From contig DUQH01000144.1 of the NCBI GenBank assembly GCA_012837895.1, positions 1 to 49,367 of the forward strand: a stretch of 49,367 nucleotides of DNA, read 5' to 3'. The position numbers were made by a program, and so were the translations under genes. Below the pieces are notes generated by a model. That model worked only from the letters and a program-made list of their open reading frames with translations, was not told where the DNA came from and did not search any database. Of this stretch, positions 42,738 through 49,367 are shown in pieces. Source of the stretch: Candidatus Fermentithermobacillaceae bacterium. Lineage in GTDB: Bacteria; Bacillota; Sulfobacillia; Fermentithermobacillales; Fermentithermobacillaceae. The first letter of the stretch is position 1; every line of letters starts with the position of its first letter.

Positions 42738-43694
42738 TTGACCCGGTACAATACGAGAGCTCTGGTGGAAAGCGCACTTCTGGCCGTTATCGGAATGGTG
42801 CTGGTGTTGCTCGGGCAGTACGTACCGTTCCTGGGCATCGCCGCCTTGTTTCTGTGGCCTTTGCCGTCAGCTCTTGTAGTCCTCCGCCACGGCATGCGCT
42901 GGGGAGTAATGGCGTCTATCATCACAGCGCTGTGCCTATCGTTGTTCATGAATTGGATAACCGCTTTGAGCCTTTGGGTTTTGTTCGGCCTTACAGGGCT
43001 CACCTTTGGTTATGCAGTGCTCAAGCAGTTTTCCCCTGCCAAGATCATAGTAGTCACAAGCGCCGCTTTTCTTATGGGAATTCTCAGCGAATTCTTGTTA
43101 GCTTATCTCTTGACAGGGTCACCCGTGAGATACCTTGATGAAATGCTCAGGGCAATGCAAGCTTCAGCCGGGCTTACAGAGAAGGCCTTAGGCCCGAGCC
43201 CGTTTACAGATATGTTCAAAGATTTTGACCTATTGAAAGATCAAATACTTAAGGTGTTGCCGTTTACCTTGGTTTTTTCGGCGATGCTACAATCTTACAT
43301 AAACTTTGAAGTATTAAGGCGGGTCTTGGACAGGTTTGGCCATCACCTTGACCCGCTCCCACCGTTTTCCAGGCGGATTTTCCCTGAATATATTGCCCAT
43401 GGAGCTATCATCAGCTACACGGCAGCTGTATTAGGGATACGCTACAAGCTGCCTGTTGTTGAGCAGGTTGGCCAGAACATATTCGCCGGCGTGTCATTCT
43501 TGTTGTTGATCGAAACAGCTTCAGTGGTTTCATACTACATATCACGGCAGGGATTGCCGAAGGTCTTCTCGGTGCTTACAGTCTTCTACATTGTTGCCAA
43601 TCCTGTTCTTAACGTGTTGGCGGTGTTTTTTGGTATGATAGATATACTTTTCGATTTCCGCCGTTTGAGATATGGTTACCTGAATGATATGTGA
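42738..43694 (+). CDS. YybS-like membrane protein (DUF2232)
   Basis: 318 residues from a TTG at 42738 with a G-run five bases upstream; no good site supports 42711. About eight hydrophobic segments, starting ALVESALLAVIGMVLVLLG. The family neighbours rpsR-rplI in Bacillus (YybS) and has an ECF-transporter-like look in its first half, but no transport role is shown. Confidence 0.8.
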   Translation: MTRYNTRALVESALLAVIGMVLVLLGQYVPFLGIAALFLWPLPSALVVLRHGMRWGVMASIITALCLSLFMNWITALSLWVLFGLTGLTFGYAVLKQFSPAKIIVVTSAAFLMGILSEFLLAYLLTGSPVRYLDEMLRAMQASAGLTEKALGPSPFTDMFKDFDLLKDQILKVLPFTLVFSAMLQSYINFEVLRRVLDRFGHHLDPLPPFSRRIFPEYIAHGAIISYTAAVLGIRYKLPVVEQVGQNIFAGVSFLLLIETASVVSYYISRQGLPKVFSVLTVFYIVANPVLNVLAVFFGMIDILFDFRRLRYGYLNDM

Positions 43695-43798
43695 CCGCAA
43701 CGGTACTTGACCGCAAAATATTGCCTTGGAATTGCAGCCAAAGGCTGAGAAACAGGGCAGCCGCTTCGCGGCGGCGCTGTGGGGAAGGAGGAACAAAG

Positions 43799-44251
43799 AT
43801 GGACGTCGTTCTCAAACAAGACGTGGCCGGCCTGGGGGAAGCCGGGGATTTGGTGAGGGTTAAAGACGGCTATGCCCGCAACTACCTCATCCCAAGGGGA
43901 CTAGCGGTACCCGCCACTGATGGCGCGCTAAAGCAGAGGCGGACCTTGAAAGATGCCCAACTAAAGAAGGAAGAAAGGCTTAAGGCTGAAGCCGAAAGGA
44001 ACGCTGAAAAACTTAGGGGAAAAACACTGGTATTTCATGCGAAAACAGGGAACGGCAGGATTTTCGGCTCTATAACTTCACAGGATATCGCCAAAAAGAT
44101 AGGGTCTGCCTTCAAAATTCAAGTAGACAAAAGAAAAGTGTTGCTCTCTGAAAACCTAAAAGAACTGGGTGCCCACATGGTACAGATCCAACTCCATCCT
44201 GAAGTGAGGGTTGAAGTTACCGTTGAGATACGACCGGAAGGAGGCAAATAG
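43799..44251 (+). CDS. rplI: Large ribosomal subunit protein bL9
   Basis: 150 residues from ATG at 43799, GGAAGGAGG upstream; the frame extends to 43691 but that stretch lacks coding character. VVLKQDVAGLGEAGDLVRVKDGYARNYLIP is the N-terminal domain, a long helix of charged residues links to the C-terminal RNA-binding domain. The gap before it has a small GC-rich hairpin near 43760-43777. Confidence 0.96.
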   Translation: MDVVLKQDVAGLGEAGDLVRVKDGYARNYLIPRGLAVPATDGALKQRRTLKDAQLKKEERLKAEAERNAEKLRGKTLVFHAKTGNGRIFGSITSQDIAKKIGSAFKIQVDKRKVLLSENLKELGAHMVQIQLHPEVRVEVTVEIRPEGGK

Positions 44252-44252
44252 G

Positions 44253-46169
44253 GTGGCCCGGAAAGCTGAGAGTCTCATGGGAGTAAACAGTGAAGATTCG
44301 CTGAAAAAGCGCGTCGGCGCTATGTTCAATTTTCTTGCGTCTGTGTACGGGCCTGAAGGGCTTGTGCTCAAAGCCGGCAAGCTCGGGGCTCTCAAGGGGA
44401 TGAAATCCCAGGACCTCCTCCAACAAGTGGTTGCGCTCCAAAAGGTTGTTTACGAGGATCCTACAATCGGGGCTTATCCTTCGCTAGACGAGATTCCGGG
44501 CATTCTTGATGAATGCCAGGAAGAGATTGCGGAACACATTGCACGCCATTCAATTGAGCAGGAAATCGAAGATCTGGTCACCAGGAAAATGCAGGAGAAG
44601 CATGAAGAATACCTGAGAGAGATTAAGAAGGAGATTCTCCTGGACAACAGCAGCCCTGAAACAGAGCAGACACAAGAGAAACTCAAGAACCTCTTGAAAC
44701 TGGAACAACGTTCCCTTTCCAAGTCAGCCTTGACGATTCTAAGGCCAAGGTCGCTTAAGCAGATAATAGGGCAGGACAGGGCAATAGAAGCGCTGCTTGC
44801 AAAGATAGCCAGCCCGTATCCCCAGCACGTTATCTTGTACGGGCCGCCAGGGGTGGGCAAGACTTCTGCCGCAAGGCTTGTGCTTCAAGAGGCTAAGAGA
44901 ATGCCGTTTTCGCCCTTTGCCAAGAATGCTCCTTTCATAGAGACTGATGGTGCTACCTTGCGCTGGGATCCGAGGGAAATAACAAACCCGCTTCTAGGGT
45001 CTGTGCACGATCCAATTTACCAAGGCGCCAAGCAGGACTTTGCCGACGGAGGCGTGCCTGAACCCAAGCTGGGGCTAGTCACTGCGGCAACCGGCGGGAT
45101 CCTTTTCATAGACGAGATAGGCGAAATGGACCCAATCCTTCAAAACAAGTTGCTCAAAGTGCTTGAGGACAAGAGGGTGTTTTTCGACTCGTCGTACTAC
45201 GATCCTGATGACCCAAGGGTGCCTGAGTACGTGAGGCGTTTGTTCAGCCACGGGGCACCGGCAGACTTTGTGCTGGTTGCCGCAACTACCAGGGATCCTG
45301 AGGAAATCAGCCCTGCCCTCAGGTCAAGGTGTGCCGAAGTGTTTTTTGACGCGCTTACTCCCGATCATATAGTAGACATAGTGAAAGGTGCTGCAAGAAG
45401 GCTCAGGGCCAAAACTAGCCGTGAAGCTTCTCAGCTCATTGCAGACCATACCATTGAAGCCAGGAGGGCTGTGGGGCTGCTGGCTGATGCTTATGCAGTG
45501 GCGCTTCACAAGGCAGGCGGATTCCCTGAGCGGGGCTTCCTTTCCATTTCAGCCACAGATGTAGAGTCTGTGATCGAGTCAGGCAGGGTTCAGCCAAGCA
45601 TAACCGCAAAGGCAAGCGGCACCCTTGAGACAGGCAAGGTTTTCGGCCTTGGGGTGCTCGGCTATCTTGGCTCAGTTATCGAGATTGAGACTGTGACCTT
45701 CCCTGCCAGGCAACAGGGCAAAGGTACGATGAGAATGAATGAGACGGCAGGCTCCATGGTTAAAGATTCACTGTTTAATGCCGCATCTGCGTTGCGGAAG
45801 TGTTTTGACATAGACCTCTACAATTGGGATATTCACGTAAATATAATCGGGGGTGCAAGGATAGACGGACCTTCAGCAGGATTAGCCATAACCCTGGCGG
45901 TATTTTCAGCAATAACGGGCTTGCCCATCCGCCAGGATGTGGCAGTTACCGGCGAGGTGTCCCTTACGGGACAGATAAAGCCTATTGGCGGGGTGTACGA
46001 AAAGATTTACGGCGCAAAGCAAGCAGGGATGAAATCGATTGTTGTACCTTACGATAACTCCCGGGGGATAAAGCAGGTCCGGGGGATAGAGGTCGTGTAT
46101 GCAAGAGACCTCAAAGATGCCCTTGACCACATATGCCCAGGCTGGAGAGAGTCGTATTCTTGCGCCTAA
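44253..46169 (+). CDS. lonC: Spore-type Lon protease LonC
   Basis: 638 residues from a GTG one base after the rplI stop; AAGGAGG eight bases upstream. It lacks the N-terminal substrate domain of LonA; a helical region (about 1-160) precedes the AAA+ domain with Walker A GPPGVGKT (197-204) and Walker B GGILFIDEIGE. The protease domain has the Ser-Lys dyad S541 (in GPSAGLAIT) and K584. It belongs to the LonB/LonC group of endospore formers. Meiothermus LonC is described as ATP-independent with damaged Walker motifs; here both motifs are intact, so it should hydrolyse ATP. Confidence 0.85.
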   Translation: MARKAESLMGVNSEDSLKKRVGAMFNFLASVYGPEGLVLKAGKLGALKGMKSQDLLQQVVALQKVVYEDPTIGAYPSLDEIPGILDECQEEIAEHIARHSIEQEIEDLVTRKMQEKHEEYLREIKKEILLDNSSPETEQTQEKLKNLLKLEQRSLSKSALTILRPRSLKQIIGQDRAIEALLAKIASPYPQHVILYGPPGVGKTSAARLVLQEAKRMPFSPFAKNAPFIETDGATLRWDPREITNPLLGSVHDPIYQGAKQDFADGGVPEPKLGLVTAATGGILFIDEIGEMDPILQNKLLKVLEDKRVFFDSSYYDPDDPRVPEYVRRLFSHGAPADFVLVAATTRDPEEISPALRSRCAEVFFDALTPDHIVDIVKGAARRLRAKTSREASQLIADHTIEARRAVGLLADAYAVALHKAGGFPERGFLSISATDVESVIESGRVQPSITAKASGTLETGKVFGLGVLGYLGSVIEIETVTFPARQQGKGTMRMNETAGSMVKDSLFNAASALRKCFDIDLYNWDIHVNIIGGARIDGPSAGLAITLAVFSAITGLPIRQDVAVTGEVSLTGQIKPIGGVYEKIYGAKQAGMKSIVVPYDNSRGIKQVRGIEVVYARDLKDALDHICPGWRESYSCA

Positions 46170-46187
46170 ATACGGGGAGGAATTAGC

Positions 46188-47528
46188 TTGTCTCAGGCGC
46201 CACAAAGGGTACCGCCTCAGAACATAGAGGCGGAAGAAGCTGTCATAGGTTCCATGCTGATAGAGCAAAGCGCTGTAATCCTGGCCCTTGAGATGCTCAC
46301 GCCCGACGATTTCTACAAAGAAGACCACAGGATCATTTTCAGGGCTATGGCTGAAATCGCCAACAGGCTGGACCCTGTTGATCTGGTCACTGTATCAGAT
46401 ACTTTAAGGGCTCAAGGTGATTTGGACAGAATTGGCGGGGCTGCAGAGCTGGCAAGGCTGGCCAATTTCGTGCCTACGGCAGCCAACGTTGAGCATTATG
46501 CGAGAATCGTTGCAGAAAAAGCGACCTTAAGGCGGCTGATTGGGGCTGCCACCCAGATTGCAGCCACGGCATACAACTCCCAGCATGATGTTGATGAGAT
46601 CCTTGACATGGCCGAGGAGAGCATCTTCAAAGTTTCCCGGGGGCGGGGCCAGCAAGGATACGTACAACTCAAAGACGTGTTGGTTGAAACAATGGAGAAG
46701 CTGGAGTACCTTGCTTCCAACAGGGGCGATGTGATCGGTCTCGCAAGCGGCCTTAGCGACCTTGATTCGCTCACTCTAGGTTTCCAGCCGTCTGACCTGA
46801 TAATCCTTGCAGCCCGCCCTTCAGTAGGGAAGACCTCCCTGGGGCTCAATATTGCAAGGAATGCAGCGATAAAGGGCGGGTGTACCGTGGTGGTTTTCAG
46901 CCTGGAGATGTCTAGGGAGCAGGTAGCTCAGAGGCTTTTGTGCTCAGAGTCGGCCATCAACAGCCAGAAGCTCCGCAGCGGCTTCATAAGCAGCGACGAT
47001 GAGTGGCGCAGGCTGTCGATTGCCCTGGGCAGGCTCGGTGAAGCCAAGATTTTTATCGATGATACCCCTGGGATTTCAGTCATGGAGCTAAGGGCTAAGG
47101 CCCGGCGCGTCAAAGCTGAACACGGGCTTGGCTTGATCGTTATCGACTACCTGCAACTCATGAGAGGCAGGAAGCTTGAAAACAGGCAGCAAGAGATCTC
47201 AGAGATATCCAGATCGCTGAAAGGTCTTGCGCGGGAACTTGATGTACCTGTTATCGCCATGTCCCAGCTGTCAAGGGCTGTGGAACAGCGGCAGGACAGG
47301 AGGCCCATGTTGTCTGACCTCAGGGAATCAGGGGCTATCGAGCAGGATGCAGACGTAGTGATGTTTTTGTACACAGATCCGGAACTTGAACAGAACAACG
47401 CCATCGAACTCATCATCGCCAAACAGCGCAACGGCCCTACAGCGTCGATCAAGCTGTTCTTCTCGCGCGAGGTTTGCCGGTTCGGCGATCTTGACGTGAT
47501 ACACACTCCCGGGGCAACAGGAGCATAA
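46188..47528 (+). CDS. dnaB: Replicative DNA helicase DnaB
   Basis: 446 residues from TTG, GGGGAGG seven bases upstream. N-terminal collar QNIEAEEAVIGSML; RecA-like core with ARPSVGKTSLGLN (Walker A), VIDYLQLM (Walker B) and SQLSRAVEQRQDRRPMLSDLRESG. It unwinds DNA at the fork. Its loader in this organism may be the DciA-like protein near recF; no Bacillus DnaB, DnaD or DnaI gene is in the window. Confidence 0.96.
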   Translation: MSQAPQRVPPQNIEAEEAVIGSMLIEQSAVILALEMLTPDDFYKEDHRIIFRAMAEIANRLDPVDLVTVSDTLRAQGDLDRIGGAAELARLANFVPTAANVEHYARIVAEKATLRRLIGAATQIAATAYNSQHDVDEILDMAEESIFKVSRGRGQQGYVQLKDVLVETMEKLEYLASNRGDVIGLASGLSDLDSLTLGFQPSDLIILAARPSVGKTSLGLNIARNAAIKGGCTVVVFSLEMSREQVAQRLLCSESAINSQKLRSGFISSDDEWRRLSIALGRLGEAKIFIDDTPGISVMELRAKARRVKAEHGLGLIVIDYLQLMRGRKLENRQQEISEISRSLKGLARELDVPVIAMSQLSRAVEQRQDRRPMLSDLRESGAIEQDADVVMFLYTDPELEQNNAIELIIAKQRNGPTASIKLFFSREVCRFGDLDVIHTPGATGA

Positions 47529-47533
47529 TAGAC

Positions 47534-47552
47534 TCAGGTTGCCGGCACCTGA
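47534..47552 (+). repeat. Small hairpin after dnaB
   Basis: TCAGGT and ACCTGA form a perfect 6-bp stem with a 7-base loop, a few bases after the dnaB stop. There is no T-run, so it is unlikely to terminate alone. Confidence 0.4.
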
Positions 47553-47605
47553 CTCACGGGTATGCCATATGTATAAGGTGTTCCAAATGTATAGGAGGTT
47601 GGCCT

Positions 47606-48985
47606 TTGACCGTATGGGATGTGATCATCATAGGTGCAGGGCCTGCAGGGATTTTTGCGGCTTTGGAGCTGTCCAGGAAAGCCCCTGGGCTGTCAGTGTT
47701 AATCCTGGACAAAGGGCATGACCTGGAAAAGCGTAAATGCCCTGGGCGCGGCATAATCGGCGGTTGCCTCAACTGCGACCTGTGTTCAATCACCTCAGGA
47801 TGGGGCGGAGCAGGGGCTTTCAGTGACGGTAAACTCACACTGACCAACCGGTTCGGCGGATTTTTGCACCAATACCTCTCACAGGGCCAGCTCATGGACC
47901 TCATACAGTACATGGATGGCATCTGGCTGGAATTCGGGGCCACAGACAGGATATTCGGCACTGAGAAACCTGCGATACAAGAACTCGTACGCAGGGCAGC
48001 TACTGCCGGCCTGGAACTGATACCTGCGCCTATCAGGCATTTGGGCAGCGATAACAGCCCGAGGATTCTCAAGAACATGTACGCGTACCTCAAGCCGCGG
48101 GTTGAGATCAGGATGCTGTCTGAAGTGAAAGAGATCATTGTTCGCGACAACAAGGTGCAAGGGGTGCTTATGGCAGACGGCAGCGAGGAAAGTTGCCGCT
48201 ACCTGATAGCAGCTCCCGGGCGCGAGGGCTCATCGTGGTTTTCCCAGGAAGCCATGCGGCTGGGGCTTACCCAGGAGATAAACCCGGTGGATATCGGCGT
48301 AAGGGTTGAGATACCTGCTGTGGTAGCTGATGACATAACCGAAAAAGTGTGGGAACCTAAGATCCATTACTACTCCCGGGCATTTGATGACCTGATCAGG
48401 ACGTTTTGCGTCTGCCCAAGGGGCGAGGTAGTGGTTGAGAACACAGGAGGGGTCACCACTGTCAACGGGCACTCGTGGAGTGGTTACACTACAGAAAACA
48501 CCAACTTCGCGCTCTTGGTTTCCAAGACGTTTACCCAGCCTTTCAGAAAACCCATAAGTTACGGCAAGTATATCGCCAGCCTTGCCAATATGCTCGGTGG
48601 AGGGGCTATCGTCCAGAGGCTTGGAGACCTGTGGGAAGGGCGGAGGTCAACTGAGAAGCGCCTGGCCAAGAGTATGGTTGAACCAACCCTCAAAGACGCA
48701 ACTCCCGGCGACCTCACCCTGGTACTGCCGTACAGGTACATCCAGAATATCCTTGAGATGCTTGAGGCGCTCAACAACCTTATGCCGGGCATATGGGCGA
48801 AACACACCTTGCTCTACGGGGTAGAAGTGAAATTCTACTCTGCCAGGGTAAAAGTGTCAGAGGATATGAGTACGGAAATAGAAGGTTTATACGCTATAGG
48901 CGACGGTGCAGGGATAACCAGGAGCTTGGCCCAGGCATCTGTTTCAGGCGTGATCGCAGCAGATTCGATACTGGCCAAGGAATAG
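47606..48985 (+). CDS. FAD-dependent oxidoreductase with a four-cysteine cluster near the N-terminus
   Basis: 459 residues from TTG, TAGGAGG eight bases upstream. DVIIIGAGPAGIFAALEL is the FAD dinucleotide loop; GLYAIGDGAGITRSL near the C-terminus is the second FAD motif. C45, C54, C57 and C60 (spacing CX8CX2CX2C) come before SGWGGAGAFSDGKL, a conserved feature of a group of uncharacterised FAD dehydrogenases. The cysteines may hold a metal or cluster. The reaction is unknown. Confidence 0.78.
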   Translation: MTVWDVIIIGAGPAGIFAALELSRKAPGLSVLILDKGHDLEKRKCPGRGIIGGCLNCDLCSITSGWGGAGAFSDGKLTLTNRFGGFLHQYLSQGQLMDLIQYMDGIWLEFGATDRIFGTEKPAIQELVRRAATAGLELIPAPIRHLGSDNSPRILKNMYAYLKPRVEIRMLSEVKEIIVRDNKVQGVLMADGSEESCRYLIAAPGREGSSWFSQEAMRLGLTQEINPVDIGVRVEIPAVVADDITEKVWEPKIHYYSRAFDDLIRTFCVCPRGEVVVENTGGVTTVNGHSWSGYTTENTNFALLVSKTFTQPFRKPISYGKYIASLANMLGGGAIVQRLGDLWEGRRSTEKRLAKSMVEPTLKDATPGDLTLVLPYRYIQNILEMLEALNNLMPGIWAKHTLLYGVEVKFYSARVKVSEDMSTEIEGLYAIGDGAGITRSLAQASVSGVIAADSILAKE

Positions 48986-49037
48986 CATCTCTTGCGTTAA
49001 CCTTGCGTTATCATACAGTTACAGTGGCGCGACCTCG

Positions 49038-49066
49038 TTGATTTTGGGTGTCAGATGTGATAATAT
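49038..49066 (+). promoter_or_regulatory. Candidate promoter of the tRNA-Ser genes
   Basis: TTGATT (49038-49043), spacer 17, TAATAT (49061-49066). The start would fall near 49073, just before the hairpins described next. Confidence 0.45.
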
Positions 49067-49070
49067 TTGC

Positions 49071-49112
49071 ATCCGGAAGCCGGATATGAGGTGCCCGGCT
49101 TTTTGTATCCGG
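49071..49112 (+). terminator. Terminator-like hairpin with a competing hairpin before tRNA-Ser
   Basis: AGCCGG (49078-49083) and CCGGCT (49095-49100) form a 6-bp stem followed by TTTTTG: an intrinsic terminator in form, perhaps ending the FAD gene transcript. ATCCGG (49071-49076) and CCGGAT (49080-49085) form an alternative hairpin that would break it, and another ATCCGG lies at 49107-49112. Confidence 0.55.
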
Positions 49113-49113
49113 T

Positions 49114-49203
49114 GGAGGGGTGGCAGAGCGGTTGAATGCGGCGGTCTTGAAAACCGTTGAGGGTTCACGCCCTCCGTGGGTTCGAATCCCACCCCCTCCG
49201 CCA
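49114..49203 (+). tRNA. tRNA-Ser (TGA anticodon)
   Basis: 90 bases including CCA; class II with a long variable arm (GAGGG/CCCTC). Acceptor GGAGGGG pairs with CCCCTCC; the anticodon loop is CTTGAAA, reading TCA and related UCN codons. Confidence 0.95.
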
Positions 49204-49274
49204 CTAGCATGAAACATCAAGACATGTTAATATATCTGTGCGGCAAATGCCGTAAGTGCAATGCGGTAAATTGC

Positions 49275-49365
49275 GGAGAGGTCGCCTAGAGGCCGAGGGC
49301 GACGGTTTGCTAAACCGTTAAGGGGGCACACCCCTTCGAGGGTTCGAATCCCTCCCTCTCCGCCA
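49275..49365 (+). tRNA. tRNA-Ser (GCT anticodon)
   Basis: 91 bases including CCA; long variable arm (AAGGGG/CCCCTT). Acceptor GGAGAGG pairs with CCTCTCC; the anticodon loop TTGCTAA gives GCT, reading AGC and AGT. It ends two bases before the window edge and follows the first tRNA-Ser by 71 bases. Confidence 0.95.
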
Positions 49366-49367
49366 TC

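Noticed and set aside
43691-43798. N-terminal extension of rplI
   Set aside because: bL9 starts MDVVLKQD in alignment with the family, directly behind GGAAGGAGG; the extension crosses a GC-rich hairpin.

Overview
The window is a chromosomal replication-origin region of an anaerobic, probably endospore-forming member of the Bacillota (Clostridia-like). The evidence is gene order and content: rpmH-rnpA-yidD-yidC-jag-mnmE-mnmG-rsmG-noc-parA-parB on one side and dnaA-dnaN-recF-gyrB-gyrA on the other, a four-subunit pyruvate:ferredoxin oxidoreductase, and the spore-associated families YyaC and LonC. Base composition looks near balanced by eye. Starts are often GTG or TTG behind strong AGGAGG-like sites, so many start calls rest on Shine-Dalgarno spacing. 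No insertion sequence, prophage, CRISPR array or rRNA gene was seen.

Left arm (1-24,845), almost all on the minus strand and so transcribed away from the origin: a cut-off amidohydrolase, a membrane-anchored GH26-like glycosidase, a helical protein of unknown function, one plus-strand ABC exporter, a nitroreductase, gltX, porGDAB with its terminator, tRNA-Thr and tRNA-Gly, two tandem AbrB-like zinc-finger regulators, mtnA-mtnP (methionine salvage), rtcB-archease (RNA repair), gyrA, gyrB, a DciA-like protein with a zinc ribbon, recF, dnaN and dnaA.

Origin (about 23,196-25,082): DnaA boxes lie on both sides of dnaA. The dnaN-proximal half also has a DnaA-trio-like tract and an A+T-rich stretch, as in bipartite Bacillus-type origins. 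A perfect parS site follows parB at 33,965.

Right arm (25,319-49,367), almost all on the plus strand: rpmH to jag (RNase P protein and membrane insertion), mnmE-mnmG-rsmG (tRNA and rRNA modification), a Noc-like protein with eroded nucleotide motifs, parAB, alr, an M23 peptidase with a bactofilin, a phosphoribosyltransferase, yyaC and ykuS convergent and overlapping, a poorly known envelope cluster (TPR, beta-propeller, 3-TM, CvpA), DUF951, rpsF-ssb-rpsR with a structured leader and a terminator, a YybS-like membrane protein, rplI-lonC-dnaB, an FAD protein with a cysteine cluster, and two tRNA-Ser genes.

Most notable: gyrase departs from the usual residue at three quinolone-determining positions (GyrA Ser83 to Gln; GyrB Asp426 and Lys447 equivalents to Ile and Gln). 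The Noc-like protein lacks the usual CTP-binding motifs. Two double-AbrB zinc-ribbon proteins sit in tandem. RtcB and archease lie directly behind gyrA. The rpsF leader can fold into a compact four-helix structure.
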